Shown here one piece after another: positions 43,132-54,400 of a stretch of DNA of 64,000 bases. This stretch comes from Stigmatella aurantiaca (GTDB lineage Bacteria > Myxococcota > Myxococcia > Myxococcales > Myxococcaceae), in the NCBI RefSeq assembly GCF_900109545.1, contig NZ_FOAP01000033.1:1-64000 (forward strand). Reading direction: 5' to 3'. The notes under the pieces were generated by a model. That model saw nothing but the letters and a program-made list of their open reading frames with translations, was not told the origin of the DNA and searched no databases. Numbering within the stretch: the stretch's first letter is position 1; every line of letters begins with the position of its first letter. A program made the position numbers and the translations under genes.

Positions 43132-44472
43132 CCCGGAGGGCGCTGCCAGCAGGGGCGGCCGCGCGCGCTGAAGCAGTTGCTCGATGGTCTGGGCGCCACG
43201 GCTCGAAGCGTCGGCCTCCACGAAGGCTCGCTGCATGGCCTGGACGCGAGTCCGGAAGGTGGAGGTTCCGAGCACCTGATCCATTTGCGCGCCCAGGTGC
43301 TCTGCGGAGGTCTGGCGGATGTTTCCCCGGAGCCCGAGTCCGTGGTGGACGACCCGGGCGGCGTTGCCCGGCTGGTCGAACTTGAGTGGGTACACCACCA
43401 TGGGGACGCCCAGGCAGATACACTCCTTGACGCTGTTGAGGCCGCCATGGGTGATCATCAGCGAGGCCTGCTTCAGCGCCGTGAGCTGCGGAACCCAGTC
43501 CATCACCCGGACGTTGGAGGGCAACGGCCCGAGGGAGTCCTTTCCCACCTGCTTTCCCACGGCCATGAGCAGCCGGTACTGAGGCCGGCTCGCGACGGCC
43601 GCGATGACGGACTGGAAGAATTCACGGTGCCCTCGCAGCCGGTCGCCGTGGCTCCCCATGGAGCACAGGATGAGCGGCCCGTCGCCCGGGGGCAGCTCCA
43701 GGGGAAGCGGGGGTTCCGCCCGGCCCAGGTCCACGCAGGGCCCCAGGTAGTGGACGTCGCTGGACTCGCGGAGGAAGTCGAACTGGGGCGCGCTCATCAC
43801 CAGCGTGGGGACTTGGAAGTGCGGTCCGAGCTGGAGATGCGTGTGAAAGCTGGCCCGGGCGGCACCGGGGTGGCTCTGGTAGTAAGCCGGCAGGCGCTCT
43901 CGCACCTTCTTCTCGAACGGCAGGAACGTGCGGAGGTGTTGCCATCGCCAGGCGAGGCGGATGCGGAGCTTCGACCCCAGGCTGCCGGTGGGCACGTGGT
44001 GCGAGTTCAACGGCGGAACAGCCAGGTCCCGGTGCAGCGCGAGGTTGGTGCACAGCTGGAACGCGGGCACGCCCACCTTGTGGGCCGTCAGCACCGGCAG
44101 GGGGAAGGTCGCATCCACCAGGAGCAGGTCGGCGCCACTCTCCTTCAAGCGGGACTCCAACGCCGTGCCGAAGAGGGCCTCGTCAATGCGGAGCCCATGC
44201 CGGTGGAGGACCTCCTGGATGATGTCCTTGCGTGCCTGCGGAGAGAGGCCTGGCGTGGCCATCTTCGCGTCCAGCTCCGCCTGCCGCCCCCGGGGCATCG
44301 CCTCCTCGTAGATGGGGGTGAAGGGCCACGGGTGTCCGCTCAGGAAGGGCTGCCCGTCCAGGGGCGCCATGTAGCGAATCTCGTGTCCTCGGGAGGCCAG
44401 CTGCCTGGCAAGGCCCAAGGTCGCGTGGATGTGCCCGGCCTCCGGCAGCGGAAGAAAGACGATTCGCGCCAT
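43099..44472 (-). CDS. GT1-family (UGT/macrolide-type) glycosyltransferase
   Basis: A 457-residue protein starting MARIVFLPLPEAGHIHATLG; an upstream extension to 44571 is not used. The N-terminal acceptor domain opens with the GHI/GHV motif of GT-B enzymes. The donor domain has LILCSMGSHGD and the diagnostic THGGLNSVKECICLGVPMVV (about 342), with FDQPGNA after it. This is an NDP-sugar transferase of the MGT/UGT type. It is divergent from the GT2 gene across 58 bp and paralogous to the enzyme at 47106-48413. It likely glycosylates the NRPS product or its lipid part. Confidence 0.8.
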   Translation of the reverse strand: MARIVFLPLPEAGHIHATLGLARQLASRGHEIRYMAPLDGQPFLSGHPWPFTPIYEEAMPRGRQAELDAKMATPGLSPQARKDIIQEVLHRHGLRIDEALFGTALESRLKESGADLLLVDATFPLPVLTAHKVGVPAFQLCTNLALHRDLAVPPLNSHHVPTGSLGSKLRIRLAWRWQHLRTFLPFEKKVRERLPAYYQSHPGAARASFHTHLQLGPHFQVPTLVMSAPQFDFLRESSDVHYLGPCVDLGRAEPPLPLELPPGDGPLILCSMGSHGDRLRGHREFFQSVIAAVASRPQYRLLMAVGKQVGKDSLGPLPSNVRVMDWVPQLTALKQASLMITHGGLNSVKECICLGVPMVVYPLKFDQPGNAARVVHHGLGLRGNIRQTSAEHLGAQMDQVLGTSTFRTRVQAMQRAFVEADASSRGAQTIEQLLQRARPPLLAAPSGSGGTLLHGQG

Positions 44473-44530
44473 GACCCGGAACCGTAACAGGCGGGTAGAG
44501 TCGGACAAACGGAAGATTGAGAGCCTCGAC

Positions 44531-45487
44531 ATGCGCCAGCCGACCGTGTCCGTCATCATGCCCGCGTACAACGTGGAGGCCTACCTGGCCGCCGCCATCG
44601 ACTCGGTGCTCGCGCAGACCCATCGGGACGCTGAGATCCTCGTGGTCGATGACTGCTCGACGGACAGGACCGTGGAGGTCGCGGAGCGGTACCAGGACGA
44701 GCGCGTTAGCGTCCTCCGGAACGCGAGGAACGAGGGGCCCTCCCAAAGCCGGAACGTGGCCATCGACCATGCGCGAGGCGAGTGGATCGCCATCCTGGAC
44801 TCGGATGACTGGTGGAAGGAGCAGCGTCTGGAGCGCCTGCTGGCGCTCGCGAACGCTTATCGCGCGGACGTCGTCTGCGACGATCTGCTGCTCGTCCCGG
44901 AAGGGGAGCTGCACCCAGTGGTGACGTTCTTCCAGACGCAGGCCCGGCGCCTGGGCGTCTTCGACAAGCCGTTCGAGGTGGATGCCCGGAAGATGGCGGA
45001 GGACGATTACGGTTTGCTGAAGCCCCTGTTCCGCAAGGCTTTTCTGGATGCCCACGGGCTTCGCTACAAGCCGTCCCTTCGCGCCGGTGAGGACTTCGAG
45101 TTCCTCCTCCGGTGCCTTCTTCACTCCGCCCGGATGGTCGTCTCGCACGAGGCGATGTACTGCTACCGGAGCCGCGCGGAGTCGTTGACCGCGGATCCGG
45201 TGCGGTGCCTGGCGAATATCCTCGCCATGACGGATGAGCTGCTCGGGACCGTGGACCCGGGCACGCATGGCGACGTCGTCGCGGCGCTCAGCTCCTACCG
45301 TGGCCGGAAGCACCAGGAGTTGGAGGACGCGCGATTCCGCGCCCCCCTCCAGAAGGGACGTTGGGGCGAGTGTATTGCCCTGGCGCTGAGGAATCCCACC
45401 AAGCTTCCGCGCTACGTCCCCATGGCGGGACGGCAGCTCCTCATGCTGGCCGCGTCGAAAGCGCGCCGGGGGAGCGCCTCCCGCTGA
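44531..45487 (+). CDS. GT2-family glycosyltransferase
   Basis: A 318-residue protein; the start MRQPTVSVIMPAYNVEAYLA is the standard GT-A N-terminus. The nucleotide-binding VVDDCSTDRT, the metal-binding DSDD (about residues 90-93) and AGEDFEFLLRCL in the acceptor half are all present. There is no membrane segment. It is divergent from the GT1 gene. It probably transfers a sugar in the same pathway; the donor sugar cannot be read from sequence. Confidence 0.82.
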   Translation: MRQPTVSVIMPAYNVEAYLAAAIDSVLAQTHRDAEILVVDDCSTDRTVEVAERYQDERVSVLRNARNEGPSQSRNVAIDHARGEWIAILDSDDWWKEQRLERLLALANAYRADVVCDDLLLVPEGELHPVVTFFQTQARRLGVFDKPFEVDARKMAEDDYGLLKPLFRKAFLDAHGLRYKPSLRAGEDFEFLLRCLLHSARMVVSHEAMYCYRSRAESLTADPVRCLANILAMTDELLGTVDPGTHGDVVAALSSYRGRKHQELEDARFRAPLQKGRWGECIALALRNPTKLPRYVPMAGRQLLMLAASKARRGSASR

Positions 45488-45599
45488 CGGATGGAGCACC
45501 CGGTCGATCGTTGGGAACCCGGCCGTTGGTTTCTCGCGGCCTTTTCGGGTGACTCCGGTACGATGGCCGGAAACCCTTCGCAGCGCCTGGGTGAAGATC

Positions 45600-47084
45600 A
45601 TGAGCTGGGTCAAGTCCGGATACGATGTGATCATCATCGGCAGCGGTCCGGGCGGGAGCACGCTGGCCCAGGGGCTGGCGCGCCGCGATTGCAACGTCCT
45701 GGTCGTCGAACAGGGCGACTTCCTGCGGCCGGAGACGGTTCCGGGCTCTCAGCAAACGACGTTCATCCGGGACGTCCAGCGGCGTGGCATCCGCTCCACT
45801 GTGGGCGGCGAGTCGAAGTTCTACGGCGCGGCCCTCTACCGTCTGCGTGAGAGCGACTTCTGCGTCCGGAGCACGGATCACGGGGAGTCGCCGGCGTGGC
45901 CTCTGACCTACGCCGACCTCGAGCCGTTCTATGACGAGGGCGAGCGGCTTTATTCGGTCCATGGTTCTCCCGAGGGTGACCCCAGCGAGCCGCCGCGTTC
46001 CCGGCCCTTTCCTCACGGCCCCATCGAGCATGAGCCCTTGATCTCGGAGGTGGTGGAGCGGCTCAAGGCCTGCGGTGTTCCGGTTGGCTACATCCCCAAG
46101 GGTATCGACGTAGGCCCCAACGGCCGCTGCGTCATGTGCTCGACGTGTGATGGCTACTACTGCCATCGCGACGCGAAGATGGACGCGGAGGTCGCGGCGC
46201 TCAGGCCCGCGCTCAAGACAGGCCGGGTGGAGCTCTCCACCGGCACGGACTGTCTCAAGGTTCTCACCACGCCCGATGGCCGCCGCGCCACCGGGGTGCT
46301 CCTCCGCCGTGGCAGCGAGGAGGCCGTCGTGCACGCGGACGTCGTCGTCGTGAGCGCCGGCATCCGGGAGTCACCGGTGCTCCTCTGGCGCTCGCGGAGC
46401 GACGCGCATCCGAACGGCATTGGGAACGCGGGGGGCGCGCTGGGCCGGTACCTCGCCGGTCACACGTGCGGTTTCATCTTTCCCTTCATGGGGCTGCGTC
46501 CCATCCCCGCGCTCCACCAGAAGACCTTCGCCATCAACGCCTTCTACGAAGCGCCTGCGGACTGGCCCCATCGGCTGGGCGTCATCCAGGCGACGGGGCA
46601 GATCCCCATTTGGAAGCAGGTGCATCCGCTCCTCTCTCCGTTCGTCGGCTTCGTCGCCCGCCGCAGCTTGGTGTGCGTGCTCATGACGGAGGTGGTGGGC
46701 ACCGCCGAGTCGGGCTTCACCTTCAGCGGCGAGGGCATCTCTCAAGTCCGCAATCCCGAGCCCTGCCGCGAGACGTACCGGAAGTTGCGGCAGACGGCCG
46801 TCTCTCTCTTCCACAAGGCGGGCTTCCGGTGGGTCCATGCCTCGGAGCATTTCGATGCGCCCTGGCACACGGTGGGGACAGCCCGCATCGGGACGAACCC
46901 CGCCACCTCGGTCCTGGACGCCGAATGCCGGGTCCATGGGCTCGACAACTTGTACGTGGTCGACGCGTCCAGCCTGCCCACCGCGGGGGCCGTCAACACC
47001 ACGCTCACCATCGTGGCGATGGCACTCCGGGCCGCGCAGACCATCGCGAGCGGCAAGCGCGCGCCTCGGGCGGGCGTGGCATGA
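45600..47084 (+). CDS. GMC-family FAD-dependent oxidoreductase
   Basis: A 494-residue protein from ATG 45600; in-frame GTG 45591 and 45549 are alternatives. The FAD dinucleotide motif IIIGSGPGGSTLAQGLA is at residues 11-27. The C-terminal GMC block PWHTVGTARIGT contains the catalytic-type His423, followed by LYVVDASSLPTAGAVNTTLT. A Cys cluster, CVMCSTCDGYYC (about 178-189), is shared with gluconate-dehydrogenase-like GMC members. It probably oxidises an alcohol on the sugar or acyl chain of the pathway product. It is convergent with the second GT1 gene, 21 bp apart. Confidence 0.82.
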   Translation: MSWVKSGYDVIIIGSGPGGSTLAQGLARRDCNVLVVEQGDFLRPETVPGSQQTTFIRDVQRRGIRSTVGGESKFYGAALYRLRESDFCVRSTDHGESPAWPLTYADLEPFYDEGERLYSVHGSPEGDPSEPPRSRPFPHGPIEHEPLISEVVERLKACGVPVGYIPKGIDVGPNGRCVMCSTCDGYYCHRDAKMDAEVAALRPALKTGRVELSTGTDCLKVLTTPDGRRATGVLLRRGSEEAVVHADVVVVSAGIRESPVLLWRSRSDAHPNGIGNAGGALGRYLAGHTCGFIFPFMGLRPIPALHQKTFAINAFYEAPADWPHRLGVIQATGQIPIWKQVHPLLSPFVGFVARRSLVCVLMTEVVGTAESGFTFSGEGISQVRNPEPCRETYRKLRQTAVSLFHKAGFRWVHASEHFDAPWHTVGTARIGTNPATSVLDAECRVHGLDNLYVVDASSLPTAGAVNTTLTIVAMALRAAQTIASGKRAPRAGVA

Positions 47085-47105
47085 CCCTCGCCGGTCCCTG
47101 CGGTT

Positions 47106-48413
47106 TCAGTCCACCTTCGCGGCCGTGACGTGGGGGGTGGGCAGGAATCGCTCGATGGTGGCCACGGCCGCCTCCGGGGATTCCGCCTCGCGGAAGGCGC
47201 GGCCCATCCGCGCCAGCGCCTGGGCGTGGGAGGCGCTTCCCACCACGGTGTCCAGCAGCGAGAGCAGGGTGCCGGGCGTCAGCTGCTTCACATCCCCCTG
47301 AACGCCGAGCCCGTGGTGCACGACGAGCGAGGTCACATCAGGCTGATCGTCCTTCATGGGCAGTGCCACCATGGGCACGCCGAAGGAGATGCACTCCTTG
47401 ACGCTGTTGAAGCCGCCGTGGGTCACCATGGCCGCGGCCTTGCGCAGCAACTGGAGCTGGGGCGCGTGCTTCACGGCCACGACACCGGCCGGTCCTCCGT
47501 CGAACTCCACTGGGTCGAGCAAGGCCCCTACGGCGAGGACGAACCGCCACCCGGGCCGCTGCGCTGCCGCCGCGCTCGCCACCTTGAGCGTCTTGCGCGC
47601 CAGCTCCGCCGAGGCCAGGGTTCCCAGCGAGAAGAAGATGAGCGGACGGCTGTCCTGGAGCCGCTCCCAGGGGAACGCCGGCTCCTGGCGCTCCAGGTCG
47701 ATGGAGGGGCCCAGGTGATGCACTCGCTCGCGCGCCTCGGGTGTCTCCGGGGCCGCGAACTCCCGGGGGAAGAGCACCAGGTCTTGCAGCCGGGGGAGCT
47801 GGAACGGCGGGAAGCGGACTGGCTCCATCTGGCACCCATGCTTGAGCGCCAGCTTCTGGTAGTACTCCTGGAAGCGCGGCATCAAGCCCACGCGCGCGAG
47901 CACGGCCTCGAGCCAGCGCAACAGCGTCATCCGCGCGGAGGCTGGCGGCTTCCTGTTGCCCGCCAGCAGCAGGTGCACCAGGTGCGGGGGCAGGGTGGTG
48001 TTCAGGCGCACCGCCGGAATCCCATGGCCGTGACACACGATGGGCAGGTCGATCACCCGATCATCACAGAGGACGAGGCTGGGACGGAGTGACTTGAGCA
48101 TCCGGTCGTATTCCCCATCCAGCGCGGCCTGGAGAAGGGCGTTGCGGCGCTGGACGTGGTCTCTCGCCAGGCGGCGCAAGTCCCGGCCGCGCAGTCTCGA
48201 CGCCTTCTCGGACATCTCCGCCAGCAGTCCTTTGGGAAAGATGGCGCTGAAGACGGGGATGAACTCGAAGCCCTCCGCTTGGAGCGTGTCCTCCACGTCC
48301 GGCAGCGAGCAGTAGACGACCCGGTGACCGCGCGCGCGGAGCGTCTTCGCCAGCTTCAGCGTGGGATTGACGTGCCCGGCGAGCGGAAGCGGGGCGAAGA
48401 GGAGGGTGGCCAT
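47106..48413 (-). CDS. Second GT1-family glycosyltransferase
   Basis: A 435-residue protein starting MATLLFAPLPLAGHVNPTLK; longer frames upstream run into the NRPS gene and are rejected. The donor-site motif THGGFNSVKECISFGVPMVA (about 331) is almost the same as in the first GT1 enzyme, with DDQPDVTSLVVHHGLG next. The two are clear paralogues and may add successive or alternative sugars. It is divergent from the NRPS across 52 bp, so they may share control. Confidence 0.8.
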   Translation of the reverse strand: MATLLFAPLPLAGHVNPTLKLAKTLRARGHRVVYCSLPDVEDTLQAEGFEFIPVFSAIFPKGLLAEMSEKASRLRGRDLRRLARDHVQRRNALLQAALDGEYDRMLKSLRPSLVLCDDRVIDLPIVCHGHGIPAVRLNTTLPPHLVHLLLAGNRKPPASARMTLLRWLEAVLARVGLMPRFQEYYQKLALKHGCQMEPVRFPPFQLPRLQDLVLFPREFAAPETPEARERVHHLGPSIDLERQEPAFPWERLQDSRPLIFFSLGTLASAELARKTLKVASAAAAQRPGWRFVLAVGALLDPVEFDGGPAGVVAVKHAPQLQLLRKAAAMVTHGGFNSVKECISFGVPMVALPMKDDQPDVTSLVVHHGLGVQGDVKQLTPGTLLSLLDTVVGSASHAQALARMGRAFREAESPEAAVATIERFLPTPHVTAAKVD

Positions 48414-48465
48414 GCAAGTGAAGGGTCTATCAAAATTGATGAATTCCGGATATTTCAAGACGTGA
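48414..48465. promoter_or_regulatory. AT-rich divergent promoter region for NRPS and GT1
   Basis: A 52-bp gap between divergent starts that is strikingly AT-rich for this genome (for example ATCAAAATTGATGAATTCC). It is the only space for both promoters unless one lies inside a gene. No clear -35/-10 pair could be assigned. Confidence 0.4.
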
Positions 48466-51400
48466 ATGACGTCTGCCAGTCTTTTTCGTGATTCACAGCG
48501 GCCCGCATCCTCGCAGCCCTCTTTCACCACGCTGGTGGAACTGCTCGGAACCCGCTGCTCTGAGAAGCCTCGCGAGCGGCTGTACCTCTTCGAGGAGGAA
48601 TCGGCGGAGGACTCGGCCTCTTGCACGTACGGAGAGCTGGACGCACGCGCGCGAAGAATCGCGGTGGCGCTGAGCGGACTGGAGCCTGGCGCGCGCGTGG
48701 TGCTGCTGTATCCACCCGGTCTTGAATACATCGCCGGTTTCTTTGGCACCCTCTATGCGGGGCTGGTGGCGGTGCCCGCGTATCCGCCGGATCCGGCGCG
48801 GCTGGAGCGGACGCTGCCGCGCCTGCAGGCCATCATCCAGGACGCGCGGGCCACGGCGGTGCTCACCACGTCGTTCATCGTGTCGATGGGGGACTTCCTC
48901 TTCGAGCAGGCGCCGGAGCTGAAGGGCCTGCATTGGGTGGCCACGGATGCGCTGCCCGAGGGCGGCGAGGCCGGATGGCGCGCGCCGGACGTGGCGCCGC
49001 GGTCCCTGGCCTTCCTCCAGTACACGTCTGGCTCCACGGGCACGCCCAAGGGCGTGATGCTCAGCCACGCCAACCTGCTGCACAACCTGGAATCCATCCA
49101 CCGCAGCTTCCGGGCGAGCACGGGCAGCACGGGCGTCATCTGGCTGCCGCCGTACCATGACATGGGGCTCATCGGCGGCATCCTGGAGCCGCTGTATGGC
49201 GCCTTTCCCACGGTGCTGATGTCGCCGCTGACGTTCCTGAAGCGGCCCCAGCGCTGGCTCGAGGCCATTTCCCGCCACCGGGGCACCATCAGCGGCGGGC
49301 CGAACTTCGCGTTCGATTTGTGCGTGCGGCGCATCCCGGAGGAGGTCCGCGAGTCGCTGGATCTGTCGTCGTGGGAGGTCGCGTTCTGCGGTGCCGAGCC
49401 TATCCGCGTGGACACGCTGGACCGCTTCAAGCGCGCCTTCGGTCCCCGCGGCTTCCGGGAGCGGTCGCTGTACCCCTGTTATGGCCTGGCCGAGGGGACG
49501 CTCATCGTCACCGGCGTGGAGCAGGGGACGGGCGCGGTGGCGCGCACGCTGGAGGCCGCGGCGCTGGAGCGCTCGCGTGCGGTGGAGGTGCCCGGGGGAA
49601 CGGCTGGTGCGCGGGAGATGGTGGCTTGCGGTGCGTCCATGCCGGACCAGGAGTTGCTCATCGTCCACCCGGAGGCGCACACCCGCTGTGCCGAGGGGGA
49701 GGTGGGGGAAATCTGGGTCCGTGGACCAAGCGTCGCCCAGGGCTACTGGCAGCGGCCCGAGGCCAGTGAGGCCACCTTCCACGCACGCGTGCAAGGAGGT
49801 GGCGAGGAGCGCTTCCTGCGCACCGGTGACCTGGGCTTCCTGGCGGACGGCGAGCTGTTCGTCGCCGGGCGCCTCAAGGATCTCGTCATCCTGCGCGGCC
49901 GCAACCACTACCCCCAGGATCTGGAGCTGACGGCGGAGCGGGCCCACCCGGCGCTCCGGCCGGGCTGCGGCGCGGCCTTCTCCGTGGACGCCGGCGGCGA
50001 GGAGCGGCTGGTGCTGGTGCAGGAGGTGGATACACGCCACACGGTGGACTCCGCCGAGGTGCTGGCCGCGCTCCGCCAGGCGCTCAGCGAGCATCACGAA
50101 ACGCAGGCACACGCGGTGCTCCTGCTGGAGCCGGGGAGCATCCCGAAGACGTCCAGCGGGAAGATTCAGCGGCATGCCTGCCGCGCCGGCTTCCTGTCCG
50201 GGGGCCTGCGCACCGTGGCGGTGTGGAAGGAAGGGACCGCTCCCGTCGAGCCGGTGTCTCCCCGGGCCGATGCCCTGGCCCCCCTGGCGCAGGACGCGGC
50301 CCTGGAGCCGTGGTTGCGGAGCCGGGTCGCCGCGCGGCTGAGGGTGTCTCCCGAGGAGCTCTCCCTCCAGGTGCCCATCACCCAGCTCGGCCTGGACTCG
50401 CTGGCCGCCGTGGAGCTGAGCCACGACATCGAGAAGGGGCTTGGCGTTGCGCTGCCCATGGCGGTGTTGCTCCAGGGGCCTAGCGTGGCGGAGCTGGCGG
50501 AGCGCGTGCGGTCCCATCGCGCGGGGGCCGCGGGCGAGGTGCTGCCGCCACTCGTGCGCGGAGCCCGGCAGGGGGAGCCGCTGCTGTCCTTTTCGCAGTT
50601 GCGGCTCTGGTTCCTGGATGCGCTGGAGCGTGGCAGTCCCGCGTACAACATCTCCGCCGCGGTTCAGTTGGAGGGTGCACTGGATGCGGCGGTGCTGGAG
50701 CGGTGTTTCGCCGAGGTGGTGCGGCGCCACGAGACGCTGCGGACGGCGTTCGCCCTCCGTGAGGGAGAGCCTGTCCAGCGCATCGCGGACACGCTGCCGG
50801 TCATCATCCCACTCGCCGACCTGAGCGGACTGCCCGCCGCGGAGCGGGACGCGGCGGCAGTGGCGCTCGCGCGCGAGGAGGCGCGGCGTCCCTTCGACCT
50901 GTCCACGGGACCCCTGCTGCGCTTGACGCTGGTGAGGATGGACCCTCGCGCGCACATGCTGGTGTTGGTGATGCACCACATCGTGTCGGATGGCTGGTCC
51001 ATGGGCGTGCTGGTGAAGGAGGTTGGCGCGCTCTATGCGGCATACCAGCGGGGCGAGCCCTCTCCGCTGGCGGAGCTACCCGTTCAGTACGCGGACTGGG
51101 CGGGCTGGCAGCGGGCATGGCTGGAGGGCGGGGTGCTGGAGGCGCAGCTGGGCTGGTGGCGGGAGCGCCTGCACGGTGCCCCCCCGGCGCTGGAGCTGCC
51201 CACGGACCGGCCGCGAAGCTCCACCCCGTCATACCGGGGCCACTCGGTGCCGGTGCGGCTGCCGGTTGAGCTGTCGGACGCGGTGAAGGCGCTTGCGAAG
51301 CGGGAGGGGCTGACGTCCTTCATGGTGGTGCTCGCGGCGTGGCAGGTGCTGCTGGCGCGGTATTCGGGGCAGCAGGACGTGTGCGTGGGCACACCCGTGG

Positions 51401-54400
51401 CGGGGCGGACGCGGCCAGAGGTGGAGGGGCTCGTCGGCTTCTTCGTCAACACCCTCGTGCTCAGGACGGAGCTGGCCGATCATCTGAGCTTCCGTGACGT
51501 GCTGGGGCGGGTGCGGGAAACGACGCTGGGCGCCTACGCGCACCAGGACGTGCCGTTCGAGAAGCTCGTGGAGGTGCTGCGGCCTGCGAGAGATCTGGGG
51601 CGCACGCCCCTGTTCCAGGCGATGCTCGCGTTCCAGCAGGATCCGTTGCCGGAGCTGAGCCTGCCCGGGCTGGCCCTGCGCCCGGTGGCGCTGGACGTGG
51701 GCCTGACGAAGTTCGAGGTCTCCCTCAACCTTTCCGACACCCGGGAGGGCTTCGCGGGCGTCCTGCTGTGCAACGCGGACCTCTTCGACGTCACGACGGC
51801 CGAGCGCATGGCGCGGCACCTGGGCACACTGCTCGCGGCCGCGGTGGCCCAGCCAGAGCTGCGCGTGGCCGAGCTTCCCCTGCTCGATGCAACGGAGCGG
51901 CACCAGGTGCTGGTGGCGTGGAACGACACCCACCTGGGGTTGCCGGACGACGCCTGTCTGCACCAGCTTTTCGAGGCTCAGGCGGCCCGGGTGCCGGCTC
52001 ATACCGCCGTCGTGGCGGACGGCGAGTCGTTGACGTACCGCGAGGTGGAAACGCGCGCCAACCAGCTCGCGGGCTACCTCCGCACGCTCGGCGTGGGGCC
52101 CGACGTTCCCGTGGGGCTTTGTCTCGAGCGCCGCGTCGAGGCGATTGTGGGCTTGCTGGGCATTCTCAAGGCCGGTGGCGCCTACGTGCCTTTGGACCCG
52201 GCACATCCCGCCGCGCGCCAGCGGCAGATCCTCGAGCAGGCGGGCGCCCGTGTGGTGGTGACCGCGGGCGCGCTGCATGAGCGGTTCCATGCCCAGCCCT
52301 TCACGGTCATCCGGCTGGACGCGGACACGGAGCGGCTCGCGCGCTTCCGGGGTGAGGCCGAAGCGTGCACTGCGGCCCCTGGCAATCTCGCCTACGTCAT
52401 CTTCACTTCCGGCTCCACGGGGCAGCCCAAGGGCGTGGCCATCGAGCACCGGAACATCGTCCGCTACGTGCGCGGCATCATCCAGCGGCTGTCACTTCGG
52501 GAGGGCATGAGCTTCGCCTCCGTCTCCACGCTCGCCGCAGACCTGGGGCACACCGCCGTGTTTCCCGCGCTCGCGCTGGGCGGTACGTTGCACCTGGTGG
52601 CGACGGACGTGGCTTCCGATGCCGCCGCGCTGGGCGACTACTTCGAGCAGCACGTGGTGGACTGCCTCAAGGTGGTCCCCTCGCACCTTCGCGCGCTCCT
52701 GGCGTCGCAGAAGCCCGGAAGGGTGCTGCCCCGCCAGCGGCTGGTGCTGGGCGGTGAGGCGGCGGACTGGGCGCTCGTCCATCAGGTGCGTGTGTGCGCG
52801 CCCGGGTGCGAGGTGTTCAACCACTACGGCCCCACCGAGACCACGGTGGGCGTGCTGACGCTGCCTGCGTCCGCCATGCCCACGGAGGCTCAGCCCGCCT
52901 CCGTGCCGCTGGGCACCCCCGTGCCGGATGTCCAGGCTTACGTGTTGGATGCACACCTGCAGCCTGTCCCGGTGGGAGTCATCGGCGAGCTCTACATTGG
53001 TGGTGGCCAGGTGGGGCGGGGCTACCTGGGCCAGCCGGGGCTCACGGCGGAGCGGTTCGTGCCGTCACCCTTCGGCCACGTGGCGGGGGCCCGGTTGTAC
53101 CGCACGGGGGACCGCGCGCGCCTGCTGCCGGACGGCTGCATCACGTTCCTCGGGCGCGGCGATGGCCAGCTCAAGGTGCGAGGCTTTCGCGTGGAGCCGG
53201 GGGAAGTGGAGGCCGCGCTCAAGCGCCACCCTGCCGTGCGCGAGGCCGTGGCCATCGCGAGTGAGGTCCGGCCCGGGGACCGGCAGTTGGTGGCCTATGT
53301 CACCGCCGTGCCGGGGAGCACGCCCGACGTGGAGGCCCTGAAGGCGTTCCTCCAGGAGCGGCTGCCCTCCTATCTGGTCCCTTCTGCCCTGGGGGTCCTG
53401 GACGCGCTGCCGCTCACCGCCAACGGCAAGGTGAACCACCGCGCGCTGCCCGTGTTGGAGCCCGGCGGCGCGCCGCCAGACGCCGTGGCGCCGCGCACGC
53501 CTTCCGAGGAGTTGCTGGCCGGCATCTTCGCCGGGCTGCTCGGCGTCGAGCGCGTGGGCGTGCAGGATGACTTCTTCGCGCTGGGCGGGCACTCGCTGCT
53601 GGCCACCCGGGCCGTGTCCCGCATCCGTGAGACTTTCCAGGTCGAGCTGCCCCTGCGGGCCTTCTTCGAAGCCCCCACGGTGGCCATGCTCGCCCGGCGG
53701 CTGGAGTCCGGGACGCGCGCGAGCGGGGAAGCCCTGCTGCCCGGCGTGGTGCCGGTGCCGCGGACAGGCCCACTCCCGCTCTCTTTCGCCCAGCAGCGGC
53801 TGTGGTTCCTGGACAGGCTGGAGCCGGGCAATCCCTTCTACAACGTCCCCGTGGTGCTCTGGCTGGACGGGGCCCTGAACGTGGATGCGCTGGAGACCTC
53901 GCTGTGCGAGATCGTTCGCCGCCACGAGGTGCTGCGCACCACGTTCCTCGATGGGCAGGACGGGGCGGTGCAGGTCATCGCGCCGCCGCCGGAGCGGGTG
54001 CTGGCGCGGGTGGACCTGGAGCCGCTGCCCGCCGAGGAGCGGAAGCCGCGGGCCCAGGCGCTCGTTCGCGAGGAGACGCGGCGCCCCTTCGATCTCATCG
54101 CGAGGCCGCCTTTGCGCGCCACGCTGTTCCGCCTGAATGCGGACACGCACGCGCTGACGCTGGTGATGCACCACATCGTGGCGGACGGCTGGTCCCTGGG
54201 CGTGCTGGTGCGCGAGCTGGGCGCGCTCTACGCCGCCGCCGTGAAGGGGCAGCCCTCACCGCTGGCGCCGCTTCCCATCCAGTACGCGGACCACGCGGTG
54301 TGGCAGCGGGGCTGGCTGAAGGGCGAGGTGCTGGAGGCACAGCTCTCCTGGTGGCGTGAGCGGCTCCAGGGGGCTCCGCTGTTGCTGGAGCTGCCGCTGG

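Noticed and set aside
43177-44487. A 436-codon plus-strand frame
   Set aside because: Antisense shadow of the first GT1 glycosyltransferase.
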